The notes: generated from the sequence alone by a model not told the origin. A stretch of DNA of 64,000 bases from Chaunax sp. Z400 (GCA_037577475.1 CM075184.1:1904001-1968000); one strand, 5' to 3'; shown: positions 23,196 to 34,991, counted from the stretch's first letter. Made by a program: numbers and translations.

Positions 23196-25253
23196 CCTAG
23201 GTTCACACTAAGGTTTCTAGTCAAAAACACAGCTAAATCTAGTCGTGTGTTTGAACACACTCTTGATTAATGCGAGCAGAACCTGTCATGGAGTAACATT
23301 AGGACTTGAGCAACTTTCTTCCTTTCTTTCTTTGAGCAACTTTCTTCCTTTCTTTCCTTGTTCGCCGCTGCGCGAAATCCTTGCCACCGCCGAGTGGAAA
23401 ACAGATGTGTGTGCATACCCAACTATACTGATGAATATACTTGCGAGAAAACTGTGAGAATCAGCGCTACGTAAAATTTGGTACATGTATTAGTTTAAAT
23501 AATTTGTAAGGCCTGGGCTCCCCAGATACGGCGAAGAAATCCCGTACCTATATTGAGCCGGATACAAAGACTCTCTGGCTGCGAGTTTCCAGCAGAGACA
23601 CACTGGTATCCCCCCTTTTGTTCTAAGTTAGATTAGCTACCTAACCGCTAGGACAGGCTGAGTAAATCAGTGTAAGGGTTTATTATAACGCTTAAAGATA
23701 AAGCGTGTTTTGGTTGCAAGATTGCAACCCAAGTAGTACCGTCACCGAGCGAAGATTTTGTTCAGTTTGCTTAAAAGTCAGAAAGTTGCGTAGCAAAGTG
23801 CTTAAGGTAGCCACGTGTTGAGCGTGGAACCAAAAAATTGTGTGCTGAGAAACTTTGTTGAGAAACTGTTGAATTCAGAGATGTGCTTCCTCTGCTCTCC
23901 CAGCGCTGTCTGAGGAGAAAACACAGAGTCAGCACGAGCCATACAGTAGGCGGAGCCTAGTGACGTCCGCACGTGTCGTCATTGCGTAATCATACCCCCT
24001 TTTTTTTTCAAAATGGCGGTTTGAGTAATAGCTCCCCCTGGTGAAGCTATTTGAGTTCTGACCGTGTTGAATATATTGGCTTAAGCTTTTAGCCTTTAGC
24101 TTAAGCTGCACAAGCCTAACAGAAATAGGCTGATGCTTTGAACCTTTTGCTGTAATACGGCAACGGTGTTGATGTTCCTTTTTGAAATAGTCTGATGCTA
24201 AAAAGAGTTAGCATAGCAGACAAATAACTGAAAAACTTATCGACGCTTGTGTTGTGTTTTCCTGTGGTACTCAAGAAATAATCCAGGATACTTGAACGTT
24301 GTGCCGTTGCTAAAATAAATAGAAGCTAGTTAGCCTTTAGCCTTTAGCCTTGCTAGCCATTAGCCATAGCTCATAGAAGCTGCTTTACCTAAGGCATTGG
24401 GACACTACGGTGCTTCAACTACCATTCACAGTGAGAAACATTGTGATGATTTCCTTTAAGGCTAAAATTATTGTAACTAGCTAGTGAAAGTTAATGATAC
24501 ATTGACTTGTTGTAAGACTTTAAAGTCTTATTCCTTTTTGTCATTGCTTAATGATAAAGTTGTGCTTCCTGGATTCCTTTTTACACGCAAGGGTTAACTT
24601 TAGCTGTTGTTAAACAGTGATTTCTATCCAGGAAGTGTAGGTTACTGTGAACTCCTAGCTCTGTGAATGTGCAGTATTGGTGATTGCTGGGCTTTAGCAT
24701 TGCACACCCTCCAACAGCAACACAAAGGATATTAACCAGATCTGGTATAAGTAAACAGTACGCCACGCTCTGCCATAAGCGAGGCCATCGGCTATTTACC
24801 CCTTTACCCAGAACTAATCTATATCCTTGCTGTTTTAGAGAGTTGCAGTGTCGACTGTTACAGAATCCTAAAGCTGAAACTGCTCATATTCAGTTGCTGT
24901 GAGATCTCAGTAGTGGTGACGTCACCGTATCATATATTGCAGTGTGCGTGTGCTTTTAACGTTGTGACGAATCGGCGGTGTGGGACTTTCAACTCGGCAG
25001 GTGTGTACGCCTTGAACTCACTAAGAAAACTGAATTTACCCCTCCGACGCTCTCTCACCTCAACCTCTGTCAGCACCCGGACATTAAGATTGTGAGACGG
25101 TGTGTCGCTGAAATCCTTCCGAGCTACGCTATAGAGAGAATAGCAGTGCTTGAGAGACGGGCGATAGCTGCAGTTAGCGGGAACAAAGAAGATAAAACTT
25201 TTGAGAGTGCCAGACTCAATAGTGCACCCAGTGCTAACTCAAACGCTGCCACC
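23196..25253 (+). other. Long 5' leader of ERV-A
   Basis: About 2 kb without a convincing coding frame lies between the LTR and gag. It is rich in TTAGC/TTAGCC motifs around 24070-24370. A leader this long may hold packaging signals, a splice donor or an unrecognised upstream gene, but nothing diagnostic is visible. Confidence 0.5.
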
Positions 25254-28200
25254 ATGTCTGACGCTAACAGCAACGCCGCCGGCTACGTTGACGACCCTCT
25301 CGAACATATTGATGAAGCGATAAATGAACTAACGGTCAATGCTGCCTCCGAGCACATTGAGCGACTTAAAGGCCTACAAATCATGCCCATAGAGCAAGAA
25401 ATAGCGGATGTAGTATGTAAAGCCCTCACCGTTGCATTCCCATCTAAAGAAAAATTGCCCACTCTAACACGATTAACCGTCCTTCTGTCTACCCAGGCTC
25501 GACACCTAAACTGCTTTTTAGGAGAGAACTCGGTAGAATTAAGACGACAACAGGATGAAATCAACTCCTTAAGAGAACAGTTAGAGACCAGTAACCAATC
25601 CCTACAGTCAGCCGAGAGAAAAATTAGGGATTTAGAAGATGCCATCGCCGACACTGAGTCGGGATCCGCCGACACAGGGAGAAATAGCACAGGAGAGGAG
25701 GTGACAGTAAGACTACCAGACCCCCAGCTTAGCGAAACCCTCGAGCGCGTTAGTACCGAGCTAACTGCCTCAGAGTCTCAACTCAGAGACACAAAAGCAA
25801 AACTCGCTGAGGCTGAACGAAAGGTAGAACACCTCACCCAACAACTTAGGGAAACGCAAACCCTGGTCGCCGAGCACGAGGGAAACCGAAGAGCGCTTCA
25901 AGACCGAGTCGATTTCCTCCACCAAAAGTACGTTGACTCCGACCGAGAACTGCAAGCTACATACCGTGCGCGACAGGAAGATGCCATGGCTTTAGCAGTC
26001 GCTAAAGGCGAACTGAGGGTCCTACAAGCCCAATTCGCCGCACTACAGCCACCCGAAGCCAGGAGACTAGAACACAATACAGGCCAGCCTGTTAGTACGC
26101 TCGGCACAACAGCCGCAGCACCTCCCAACACTGACGCGCGGTACGAGACCCCTCCTGCACGAGGCCCGTCTGAGAGAGACCTAGACAAAATCGCACGAAA
26201 CATAACTCGTTTCACCCCGAAACCAGGCAACTCGTATCACATCCAACACTATCTCAGTGATATTGACTTCTACCTAAGAAACGTACAAAACGTCACTGTA
26301 GAAGATAGGATCTATGTGATCAGAGGAACATCTAGCATTGAAGTGAGCTTGTTCATAGAACGACAACTCCCTGAGACGCGCAACGATTATGAACGCCTTT
26401 CACGCGCATTGAGGGAAGAGTTCTCCGACACTCTTAGACATACCGGTCTCTCCGCCGCTTTAAAAATTCATCAACAACGTCAAGAAAGTCCTGAAGAATA
26501 TTATCAGCGCTTGCGAAACGCATTTTTCGGCTTGAGGAACGAACCTGGTATGGAAGATGACGTCAACTTCTGAGTGCTTTTCCTTGAGAACCTTCACCCT
26601 ACTCTCAAAAACCAGCTTCGCCTCATCGCATGCCCACGCACCCACACTACACGGGCACTCCGAGATCTTGCCTTAAAGGCTTTCGACAGCCAACACCAGG
26701 CTTTAAGTAAACCAGGACCCAATGTCTTCAGCCTAAACGCTCAACCTCCATCTTTGGAGCTTGAAGGGGCCGCCACTGGCGACCCACTTGTCTTGGCCCA
26801 CCAGTCGGGCCCTCCACGGGACTCATTCTATGAGAGAAGAGACCAGCGTGCGACACCGCCACCTTGGGCTAACAGGAATCAGACGCAGTCTAGATTTGAC
26901 ACACGCCCGCGCTTCTCCGACCAGCGTTCAAATAGGTCGCATTCCAACCAGTGGGAACACCGCTCAAATCCCAGTTACAGAGACAGTCACCGCCAAGACG
27001 CGAGACCCTCGTTTGAGCGTAATAGGCCTAACCGAAACGCCCTGTATTCAAACCCCTCTGACGAGGAACATGACGGCCCTGACGGTAAACCCACAAAACT
27101 AAGCAGCAAAACTAAGACTAACTCAAGCGAGCTCAGCCAGGAAGAAATGAACGCCATTAAAAGCATTATCGCCACTTTTAAAAGAGATCAAACGTCAAAA
27201 ACTAAGAAAGCTGATCTGTTCGCTTTAACTTCCACCCAAAAAGAGTATGAACCGAACGGTGAGACAGACCCACAAACTAGGATCCAGGAACAACCACCCT
27301 GCGAACTGAACCACATTGTCTCGTCCGCCGCGATAGACCAAAATGCAACAGCAACCCCAGATTCGGATCCTACTAGCGAAAGCGGACCTGAAGATCCGGC
27401 TGCGACCGCAATCATGGTAGTACAGTTAGAGTCTGACAAAATGACCCAACGCCGCGATAACGGAAGCTTTCAGGGGGACCCACCTGTGCGACAATTCTTA
27501 GCCCATCTAAAAGCCAAGGGAGTCGCTCGCAAGTTGTACTTGTCAGCCACCCTGGAAGACAGTGTAGCTCACGAAGCTCTCCTAGACACTGCAGCAGACA
27601 TCACCTTAATGTCCCAATCCCTCTTCGACAGGCTGAGAACGGTCGTACAACGGTCCAAACGAACCCTGGAACTTCGACCCTGCTCGCTAGACCTTCAACC
27701 ATACTCATCTAAAGGCATCACTCTGACTTCCATGGCCCTGATCCACTTCACAGTGGGACCTATGAGCCTTGTTCACCCTGTGTACGTGTCGGCACTTGAA
27801 GACATCCCGTTGCTGATAGGCAAAGATTTTCTGGATCGTTTCGAACCGCTCATTGACTTCAAGCAATTGAAGATTTGGGCACAAGTTCAACGACCCTTAC
27901 CAGTTCCGTCCGCCACCCCCACCGAGGCTCATGGCTACACTGTGCAGGTTCAGTCGACCATGACAGCCACAAGTGAACCCATAGCTGAAATGCTTGATGC
28001 TCCCGCGCAAACAACCGAACCGACTAAAAGTAGCTTTGCTCAAAAAGAGTCGTTCCTCTGCGCGCTTACCAAACCTCCCAAAGGATTCAAACACTGTCAC
28101 ACAATCGTTAATGGTATCCACCTTAACGAGACACTGGCACGACCTGTTCCCAGTCTGCGACTGGTAAAGGAAACCTTCCGATTTCCCTCAGACCCAGTAC

Positions 28201-28577
28201 TAACACTTGGCACGAATCCCACTGACGTTCCGACACCACTAACCCATGACATGGGGGGGGTGACTGAAGCTGACGCTAAACCCAAATCAGACTTCGCAGC
28301 ACAAGTGCTAGCAGATGCTGACGCCCTCAAAGACAAAGATAAATGGGCAGTGGCATACAACAACAAAACACCACTCAGCACCGGTTTAGCAGCATGCAAT
28401 AGGTGCATCGAAGATGTCCAAACAGACGAGATGCCAAGAAATGACCCTCCACCACCAAAACCCCCATGGGAATTGACGGGGACACTGCGGTCCCAAATAC
28501 AGTACCTTAGCTCCAGCACACAAAAGCACGAGCTACAAAACTTGACGGCTAAACAAATTAGTCAACAACCATTTTGA
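25254..28577 (+). pseudogene. ERV-A gag-protease polyprotein with one in-frame stop
   Basis: I place the start at the ATG at 25254, which has a near-perfect context (GCCACCATG), though the frame is open upstream to about 24978. Order: acidic N-terminus, long coiled coil (about 25500-26000), a gag core of retrotransposon type (about 26200-26680), an Arg/Ser/Asn-rich basic region without zinc knuckles (26880-27040), then a retropepsin with DTAAD (27585-27599) and a LLIGKDFLDRF block. A TGA at 26571-26573 interrupts the gag core in the same frame. The rest is about 1,100 codons long. The tail after the protease is low-complexity and has no RT motif. It would form particles and process itself; polymerase is missing. 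Confidence 0.8.
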
Positions 28578-28580
28578 CAT

Positions 28581-28591
28581 AGGGGGGGGGG
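28581..28591 (+). other. G-run directly after the gag-protease stop
   Basis: A followed by ten G occurs four bases after the ORF stop. It resembles the polypurine tract at 29632-29640. It may mark a deletion point where pol was lost, or a second plus-strand priming site. Both are inferences. Confidence 0.35.
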
Positions 28592-28630
28592 TTGTGATTT
28601 CCTCGTCTTAGCAATAACATCAATTGTTGC

Positions 28631-28646
28631 TCCTTTCTTCAGAATG
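28631..28646 (+). promoter_or_regulatory. Candidate env splice acceptor and start codon of ERV-A
   Basis: A pyrimidine tract ending in CAG (TCCTTTCTTCAG) is followed one base later by ATG at 28644. Retroviral env is usually read from a spliced mRNA. The related ERV-B has the same arrangement. Confidence 0.5.
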
Positions 28647-29360
28647 ACGTGGATCTACACTCTTCTGACACTCGTAGCGATAGCCATCACGGCCCAAGCC
28701 GACATTGTTTCACCAGGTCCTGACTCAGGCATCATTTTAAAATACCGACCTGGGCTACTGATAACTAACTGCAGACTGTAAAACCAGATCTCAAAGGTTC
28801 TCAGTAGTAGGTTCTGTCTTCAGCCTGGGACTTTCTCCTTATAATTCCATCAGCATGACCGCCGTGAAGCGTCATGTTGGGGAAATGCAAGTAGAAATAC
28901 CCGAGCTTAGGACGCAGATTTTTAAATCAACAACGCAAGCTCCAAACCATAGGCCAAACTGGTAAAGGAACAGTCGTAATCCTTAACACCCATAGTCAAG
29001 CTCTGAACAAAACCATCCGGGCTGTAGATACTCTCCTTTCAGTTGTTGCGGTTGACTATGCACACACACGGCTAGTAAACTTGCTCATGTCCGACATGCT
29101 CCTTGAAATAAGTTCTTCTGTAGATAGCCTAGCTACGGGACGGATACCTCCCTACCTAGTGCTCCTTAACTTAGATCACTGTATTTTGCATCCGGTGCCT
29201 CCGCCTCCTTCAGAGCAAGGTGGACAAATGCAAGTACACATGGCTAAGATAGTAAGACAGAGAATCCCAGATAAGAGTAGACCAGCCAAGATAGATGAAG
29301 TTGAGCAGACTACAGGTGATAGGGGTATCAACCTGTTCCCTGCTCCTACCTTGAGTTAAC
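28644..29360 (+). pseudogene. ERV-A envelope remnant
   Basis: The frame starts with a signal-peptide-like segment (hydrophobic TLLTLVAIAITAQA) and continues to a stop near 28780. Later frames (29081-29359) contain a region with NLLMSDMLLEISSSVDSLAT and IPPYLVLLNL, which aligns by eye with the ERV-B segment at 33780-33890. This fits a decayed transmembrane-subunit ectodomain. Many stops and frameshifts occur, and no membrane anchor is recognisable. The Env family could not be named. Confidence 0.6.
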
Positions 29361-29631
29361 TAACTCTTGAAGAGTAAGACAAATGACTGCCTTTCCTTTT
29401 CCTTCTTTCCATCTTTCCTTCACAACTAACGGAAAATGATAACCTCTCCTCTAAGGCCCTAGATTGAGATAACCCTGATTCAGTATAGATGCATGCCTAT
29501 AGCTGCCCCTAGACTGTTTAACTGCCAGATGCTATGACGCTGACCATCCACAGCCGGCGAACCTCAACGCTTCGACGAAGGACATCACCTGCTACGGCTT
29601 GGGATTCCGCCATCCGCCTGCATCCAGCCGT

Positions 29632-29640
29632 GGGGGGGGA
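29632..29640 (+). other. ERV-A polypurine tract
   Basis: GGGGGGGGA, one base before the 3' LTR start (TGTAGGGTGAGG). This is the expected plus-strand primer. Confidence 0.75.
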
Positions 29641-29641
29641 C

Positions 29642-31556
29642 TGTAGGGTGAGGGTAGGTCAGTCGACCCCCACCTCACCATGTCCTGCGACTTCAGCCCT
29701 GGTTTCGCCTTGCTTGAATGATCAAACATGGTCATTCTCTTGGAACAACAATCTGCTCGCCATTGTGGAGTTACAACCCCACAATTCACCTAAAGATAAC
29801 GCCCGTAATCACAACTTGGAGTCTGTATCAACACGACATCTGCCCTCCTTTAGCATATCAAAGGTGACCTGGGTTCTCCTCCTGACCCCTTGCTGAGTAC
29901 CAGAGACACACCAGGGTATCAGCCTGCAACTCAAGAGACAATGAGACTGCTTTCTACTCCAAGTTACAGGATCCAAAATCCTGCATGGTTTTGGAATCTG
30001 GAAATTAATGAATCAATAAAAAATGTGACAATCCAACCAACCTTCCATGCATAAATGTTCACCATCCCTCCTACCTCTTCTCCTCTTCCTCTCATCACGG
30101 AAGCAAGAGAAGAAATGTGTTCATGACTGTGCAAGCATGATTTCTGAAAAACTGACCTCTGCAACATTTTCCAATGGATCATTTCGGATGTTTTCTTTAT
30201 TATTGTGTGTTTTTACTCCTTCATGTAATGTGTTTCTTGTTTTGAATCTAATAAGCACACAGTGATGATTTTCTGCCTGTGTCCCTTTGAGTTAATGTTT
30301 ATTGCATGTGTGCTTTGATGCCTCCTTCTAGTGGAGAGACTCAGATGTCTCGCCCATTGTTTCTATGTCAGCTGGTGATGTGACCGCATATCTTACAGTA
30401 AAATAGAACAAGCCCCTACTTCCGGCAGCTGTGAGACTTCAAAAGCCACGGCGCGAAGCAGCTCGCTCTCTTGCTCCGCTTGCTCCTACCTCCACCTGAC
30501 ATGAACTCTGACTCCTGAACGCGGAGGTCCCCGTGACTCCGTGGATAAGCGCGTGCCCTCCTGCCGCAGCAGAAGAGAATTCTTTATCCCCTCTCTTTAA
30601 GACTTAGCTTATACAGTTAGATAGCATTCCTCTCCCACGATTTCTGCTAATAGTTGAAGTTCTTCACTTCAACTAATTTATTTGAAGCTCACCTGTGGAT
30701 CACTCACGCCTGAGTAATTCACTAAGCCCTTCTTTGAGCTGCATTACCCCTTAACTCACCTCAACGCCGTCAAAGCAAGGCCAAGCTGAACACGACCGTC
30801 AGGTCCGAAGTTAACAAAGCCGCCAGCCAGCGACGACGCGACCCTCCAACATCTGAGATTCGGGACCAGGATCCGGTGGACTTCGAACAGCATCCTCCGC
30901 GAGTATCCGGTCGGTGACCCCTCCTGATAACTCGCCAAAGCGTGCTTTCGTCCCTACCCCGGAGACCGGCTGAAAAGTAAGCTAACCCGAACATCTCTGC
31001 GTCTTGGAAAGCGTCATAGCTGATCTGGCATTATTATCCACAATCTACCTAATTTAGTTTCCCTTCAAACTTCCCTTAGACCCCCTTTAGTTTGGTTCAC
31101 ATCACCACGCTATCATTTTATTTGTTATAGTTATGTCTTATTCTCTCTCTTTCACTCTGATCTCATTTGACTATCTTTCTGTTATCATCCTATATTGAAT
31201 TTAGTTTTAGTTTGTTCCTGTGTGCTGTGTGAAATTACATTTGATAATAAAGTAGATTCTTTTAGACCAAGTTTCTGTGTTGATGACTGGAATCATTAGT
31301 TCTTGCGATAGAGGACTTGACTTTCTTCATTTGAGACTGATTGAACGCTATTATTTAGTAATTAATTAATCTGGGTTTTATTTACAGCTTTCTTAAGGAA
31401 TCCTTCCGACCTTAGGAATATAGCTTTAGGAAGGTGGTGCTCCTCGAGGTATTTTTCATAACCCTGTCTGATTAATTAATAGCTTTATAATATGATAATT
31501 AATATATGATCATTTCGATCATATATTACTATCGTTAACCTCCTTTTAACCCTACA
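29642..31556 (+). repeat. ERV-A 3' LTR (1915 bp)
   Basis: The first 13 bases match the 5' LTR. Then about 640 bp (29655-30294) are unique to this copy. From TTTATTGCATG (about 30295) on, it matches the 5' LTR at about 99%. The polyadenylation signal is at 31246-31251 and the GGTGGTGCTCC box at 31433-31443. TAAA follows. Confidence 0.88.
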
Positions 31557-31758
31557 TAAATAATAATCAAAATAAAAACAAAACTTTAAACCAAAACAAA
31601 TCAAAGAGGTACAGATTCCACATGGCTATTTGCAAAGTTTTTAAGTAAACATTCATTAGTGGCTCTCTGAAGTGACACACTTGTCTGTTAATTTGTTCTT
31701 GTTTGAAGTGGAAAGTCAAATTCATTTACTGAATCAATCATAGCCGTCCAAAACAACC

Positions 31759-33230
31759 ATGGCACAACAAGCCTCATCTCCACCCTCAAGCAGGGGGAAC
31801 TCTTTTGAGAGCTTGAAGTCAGCATTGGTAAACATAACCAGAGACCTAATTCCTGGTTACGGAACCCAGATTCAGAACACGGATCCTTCAGAACTTAAAT
31901 CAATAATGTCTGACCTTGTATCCACCGCTCTGACCCAACCACTGAAAGATGACTTCCAAGCTAAAATGTTAGGAGATATGGTCGTTGTGATGTCTGCACA
32001 ACTCAGACACGCCCACGCATCGTTAGAGTGTGCAACAGCCAAAATAAAGTCCCTACAAGATGAGAATAAAGCTGTTAAGCTACATCTGGAACAGACCAAA
32101 CAGTCTTTAGCTAATACTAACAAACGCATTGCAGAATTGGAAACTGACACTAATGCATCAGATGATGATGATGATGAACCCTCAGCAGATGGGGAGAAAA
32201 CTGAGTTTAAATTTAAACAATCCCTCCAAGAACGCGACTTGGAGCTCTCTGTAATGAGAAATCAACTCACAGAGACCAACAAAGGCCTGGAGGAGTCTGA
32301 CCACTCGCTCCAACAAGCTGTAAATGAAGTAAAAGATCTAAAAGCTACGGTCAAAGCTTACACTAGATTTGCAAGGATTGAACAAAACCAAACTCAGGAT
32401 CTGCAACAACAATTGGATGAAGCCAGAGACAGGATCAATGTGCTCTACCAACAACAGCAATTCAAAGACAATGAACTTGCTGATGTGAAAAGAAAGTTAA
32501 AATATGCTTTTGAACTTTGTCGATCTCACAGACCACCTCTTCAGGTGACTCCTCAAGAAGCAAAGAGAGGACCTCCACTACAAAGGGGGGACCATGGAAG
32601 GTTAGGCTTAGAACCCCCTCAGTCCTTTAATCATGAACCCTCTTCACTCTTTCGGGGTTCCAAAAGCCCAACTGAACCACCCATCCTAAAACTCCTAGGT
32701 CACATTATTGAAAAGGGGAAGGCAGATAAACTCTACCTGTCTATGACACTTGAAAATAATGTGGTGAAGCACTCCTTGACACAGCTGCAGATTTCACTAT
32801 AATGTCATCAGTGTTTTTCGCCAAGTTGAGAGCAATGACACACAAATCCAAGAGGTAGTTGAAACTACAACCCTGTTCTCTTGAAATTCAACCATACTCT
32901 CTTGCAAGGACTACATTGAATTCAATGGCATCGATAAGGTTCACAATTGGACCAATGAGTCTTGTCCACCCTGTGTATGTATCTCATCTGAACACCATCC
33001 CTCTTCTCATCGGTAAAGTCCTCCTTAACCGATTTGAGCTACTGATTGATTTCAAACGTTTAAAGATGTGGACACAGGTTCGTCGACCTCTTCCCCTCTC
33101 TTCTTTTCAACAGGCTAAAGCGCAATGTTGTGTTCTTGATGCCAAATCCTCAACACGACACTCCACTCGATTAATCAGAACTAGTGGATGTGGAGAAGAC
33201 ATCAAACCTAAATCTCTACAGTCTTGGTAA
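31759..33230 (+). pseudogene. ERV-B gag-protease remnant
   Basis: The start ATG at 31759 has a good context (AACAACCATGG). The first frame (to 32802) is mainly coiled coil with an Asp-rich loop (DDDDDE, about 32161). It then jumps straight to the protease flank (GKADKLYLSMTLE), so the gag core present in ERV-A is missing. The protease DTAAD (32778-32792) lies in another frame because of a frameshift just upstream. A third frame (32859-33230) carries GPMSLVHPVYV and LLIGKVLLNRFE, aligned with ERV-A 27750-27850. Confidence 0.75.
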
Positions 33231-33250
33231 TTCTTTAATTAGAGGTGTTC

Positions 33251-33264
33251 TCTTTATCAGTATG
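33251..33264 (+). promoter_or_regulatory. Candidate env splice acceptor and start codon of ERV-B
   Basis: TCTCTTTATCAG followed one base later by ATG (33262), the same layout as in ERV-A. Confidence 0.45.
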
Positions 33265-33989
33265 ATTTGGCTGTTCGCTCTTCTGATTCCCGGCATGGTA
33301 ATAACCACTGCTGTCCCTGAAATCTTAAAACCAGGACAGAATTCTGGAATTGCTTGGAAAGAACAATCTGGGCTGTTGATTCCCAACTGTCTTCTGCGCA
33401 CGCAGAAATTGTTTGTCAAATCAAACTCCAGAGAGGTATGTAGGAGAAATGTTCCTGTCACAGCTGAACTAACCAGCTGGGCTGACACTAGTTGGAAAAG
33501 TCAGGTCAAGTTGAAGCAGACACAACTCACATGTTGCAACAGGTGCATGGGTTCACTGTTACCCAGTCAGAGTTGAATGGTTACAACAAAAGGCCTGAAC
33601 GGTTTAATGGAGGACTGCTAACTGCAGCCTCGTTTGTTGATTATGTTTCCGGTATTGGACTTTCATCAGTTGATGCAGTTGGTTTAAGCACCATCAAATG
33701 CTACAGTGAAACCTTGAATAAAACCTTGCATGCAGTGAATTCCCTTTTTTCAATATTCCAGGTTGATTCTGCTCATACACAACTAGCATGCATGCCTATG
33801 TTTGATTTGTTGCACAAAATTGGATCCTCAATGGTCAGCTTAGCTATAGGCAAGATTCATCCATACCTGGTCCCTCTCTCTCTAGTACAAGATGTACTAA
33901 CACCTGCCACTAAGGACACAGTTATCCCACAACTTAGTGATTCCTGCTATCTTAGCGTTAGCTGCTTTTTAGTTAAGAACATTAGTTAG
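33262..33989 (+). pseudogene. ERV-B envelope remnant
   Basis: The first frame (33262-33576) begins with a hydrophobic signal-peptide-like stretch (WLFALLIPGMVITTA) and contains SGLLIPNCLL, which pairs with PGLLITNCRL in ERV-A. The next frame (33492-33989) contains NKTLHAVNSLFSIF and IHPYLVPLSLV, matching the ERV-A transmembrane-like part. Frameshifted and truncated; no membrane anchor is seen. Agreement between two copies supports this as a real env family. Confidence 0.6.
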
Positions 33990-34126
33990 CTTCACCCTAA
34001 GGTAGTAGTGCATGCCTCCTTTAGCGTATATACAGTCGACATCAACTTTGTATCAAAAGCTGTATGTGTCACCTGTTCTCCTCTGCTCATCGATCCTCTG
34101 CTTCCTGTAAGCAATCATTTGGATTG

Positions 34127-34136
34127 AAAGGGGGGA
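34127..34136 (+). other. ERV-B polypurine tract
   Basis: AAAGGGGGGA, one base before TGTAGTGAGAACA, the presumed 3' LTR start. The layout matches ERV-A. Confidence 0.65.
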
Positions 34137-34137
34137 C

Positions 34138-34450
34138 TGTAGTGAGAACAAAATCTGTTTTCACTCACGCATGGAGAAGATGAGAGTTTTCTTTTATTCA
34201 TCTCACTTAACCATAGATTGTGAATGTGTTTGTCTTCTATACATTTAATCTTTGTTTATGATAATCAGTAATAAATTCCATTCATTATTATGTTGTTGTC
34301 GAAATATATTTCTTTCTTCAGAGGTACAATCAATGTGTTGGGTAGAACTCCCTACCTTTACAGAGAATTAGACTGATTAAATATTTAATTATTTCCTTTA
34401 TTTGAAGGTGGTGCCCCAAAATTACAATGAGTGCATAACATAACATATTT
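34138..34450 (+). repeat. ERV-B 3' LTR, approximate end
   Basis: It starts TGTAGTGAG after the polypurine tract and contains a GGTGGTGCCCC box at 34407-34417 near its 3' end, as in the other LTR families here. The exact end is uncertain because no partner LTR exists for comparison. Confidence 0.55.
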
Positions 34451-34991
34451 ACTCTACATGGGCAAATGTTAAAACAAATTGTCTGCCAACAGAATAGGAT
34501 TTTTTTTCAATCGCCAATTTAAAAAAAACCCAAATACTATCTGATCACAAAGAAGCCAGGGATATCTTAGAATGAGTGCAGCCAGACTAAAAACATTTCT
34601 CTGGACACAATGAAACAATTTAAGAATTATACTTAGCAAATGCTTGTACAATTGCCTTAAAATAAGCCTGGTATCAGGAAGTATTTCTTAAAATGACTGC
34701 AGATTCACTAAAAACCAGTACATTTGTCCATCCATTCATCTGTAACCGCTGTGGAGGGCAGGACTCTTGAAATAAGAAATTCTGAGTTGAACAATGCACT
34801 TTTGTCCTTATTATTGTTGAAGCAGCTCTAAATTTTTGCTGATTCTAGTTTCCAACAAAGCATTTTTTCCTGAGGCCAGCGTATTTTTTAATGATTAGCA
34901 ATGGCAGCGCCACGTATTTACACTACACTACAAATGAGGCGCTGAACGTATTTTCTGCAAAAATCTGCAAAATTAGGTACTTGCAACACAA
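34451..34991. other. Non-coding DNA
   Basis: No feature recognised. Confidence 0.4.

Larger units (their letters stand above)
21898..31556 (+). mobile_element. ERV-A: LTR retroelement with gag, protease and env remnant but no polymerase
   Basis: Both LTRs begin TGTAGGGTGAGGG and end AACCCTACA. The insertion is flanked by TAAA on each side (21894-21897 and 31557-31560). The internal part has a candidate primer binding site, a 2-kb leader, a gag-protease ORF with one internal stop, a decayed env and a polypurine tract. RT, RNase H and integrase are absent. By eye, I counted about a dozen substitutions between LTRs over about 1.26 kb, so the insertion is young. It may have moved in trans using another element's enzymes, or lost pol after insertion. 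Confidence 0.85.
31557..34450 (+). mobile_element. ERV-B: decayed relative of ERV-A
   Basis: The internal part keeps gag coiled coil, protease and env remnants in the same order as ERV-A, with a polypurine tract and a 3' LTR. No RT or integrase is visible. Its 5' LTR is not found next to gag, because ERV-A lies only about 200 bp upstream, probably inserted into the ERV-B leader. Reading frames are broken in several places. Protein similarity to ERV-A is clear but distant, so the two are separate lineages of one family. Confidence 0.75.

Noticed and set aside
26571..26573. The in-frame stop as a programmed gag readthrough site
   Set aside because: It lies inside the gag core, not at a gag-protease boundary, so a simple nonsense mutation is more likely.
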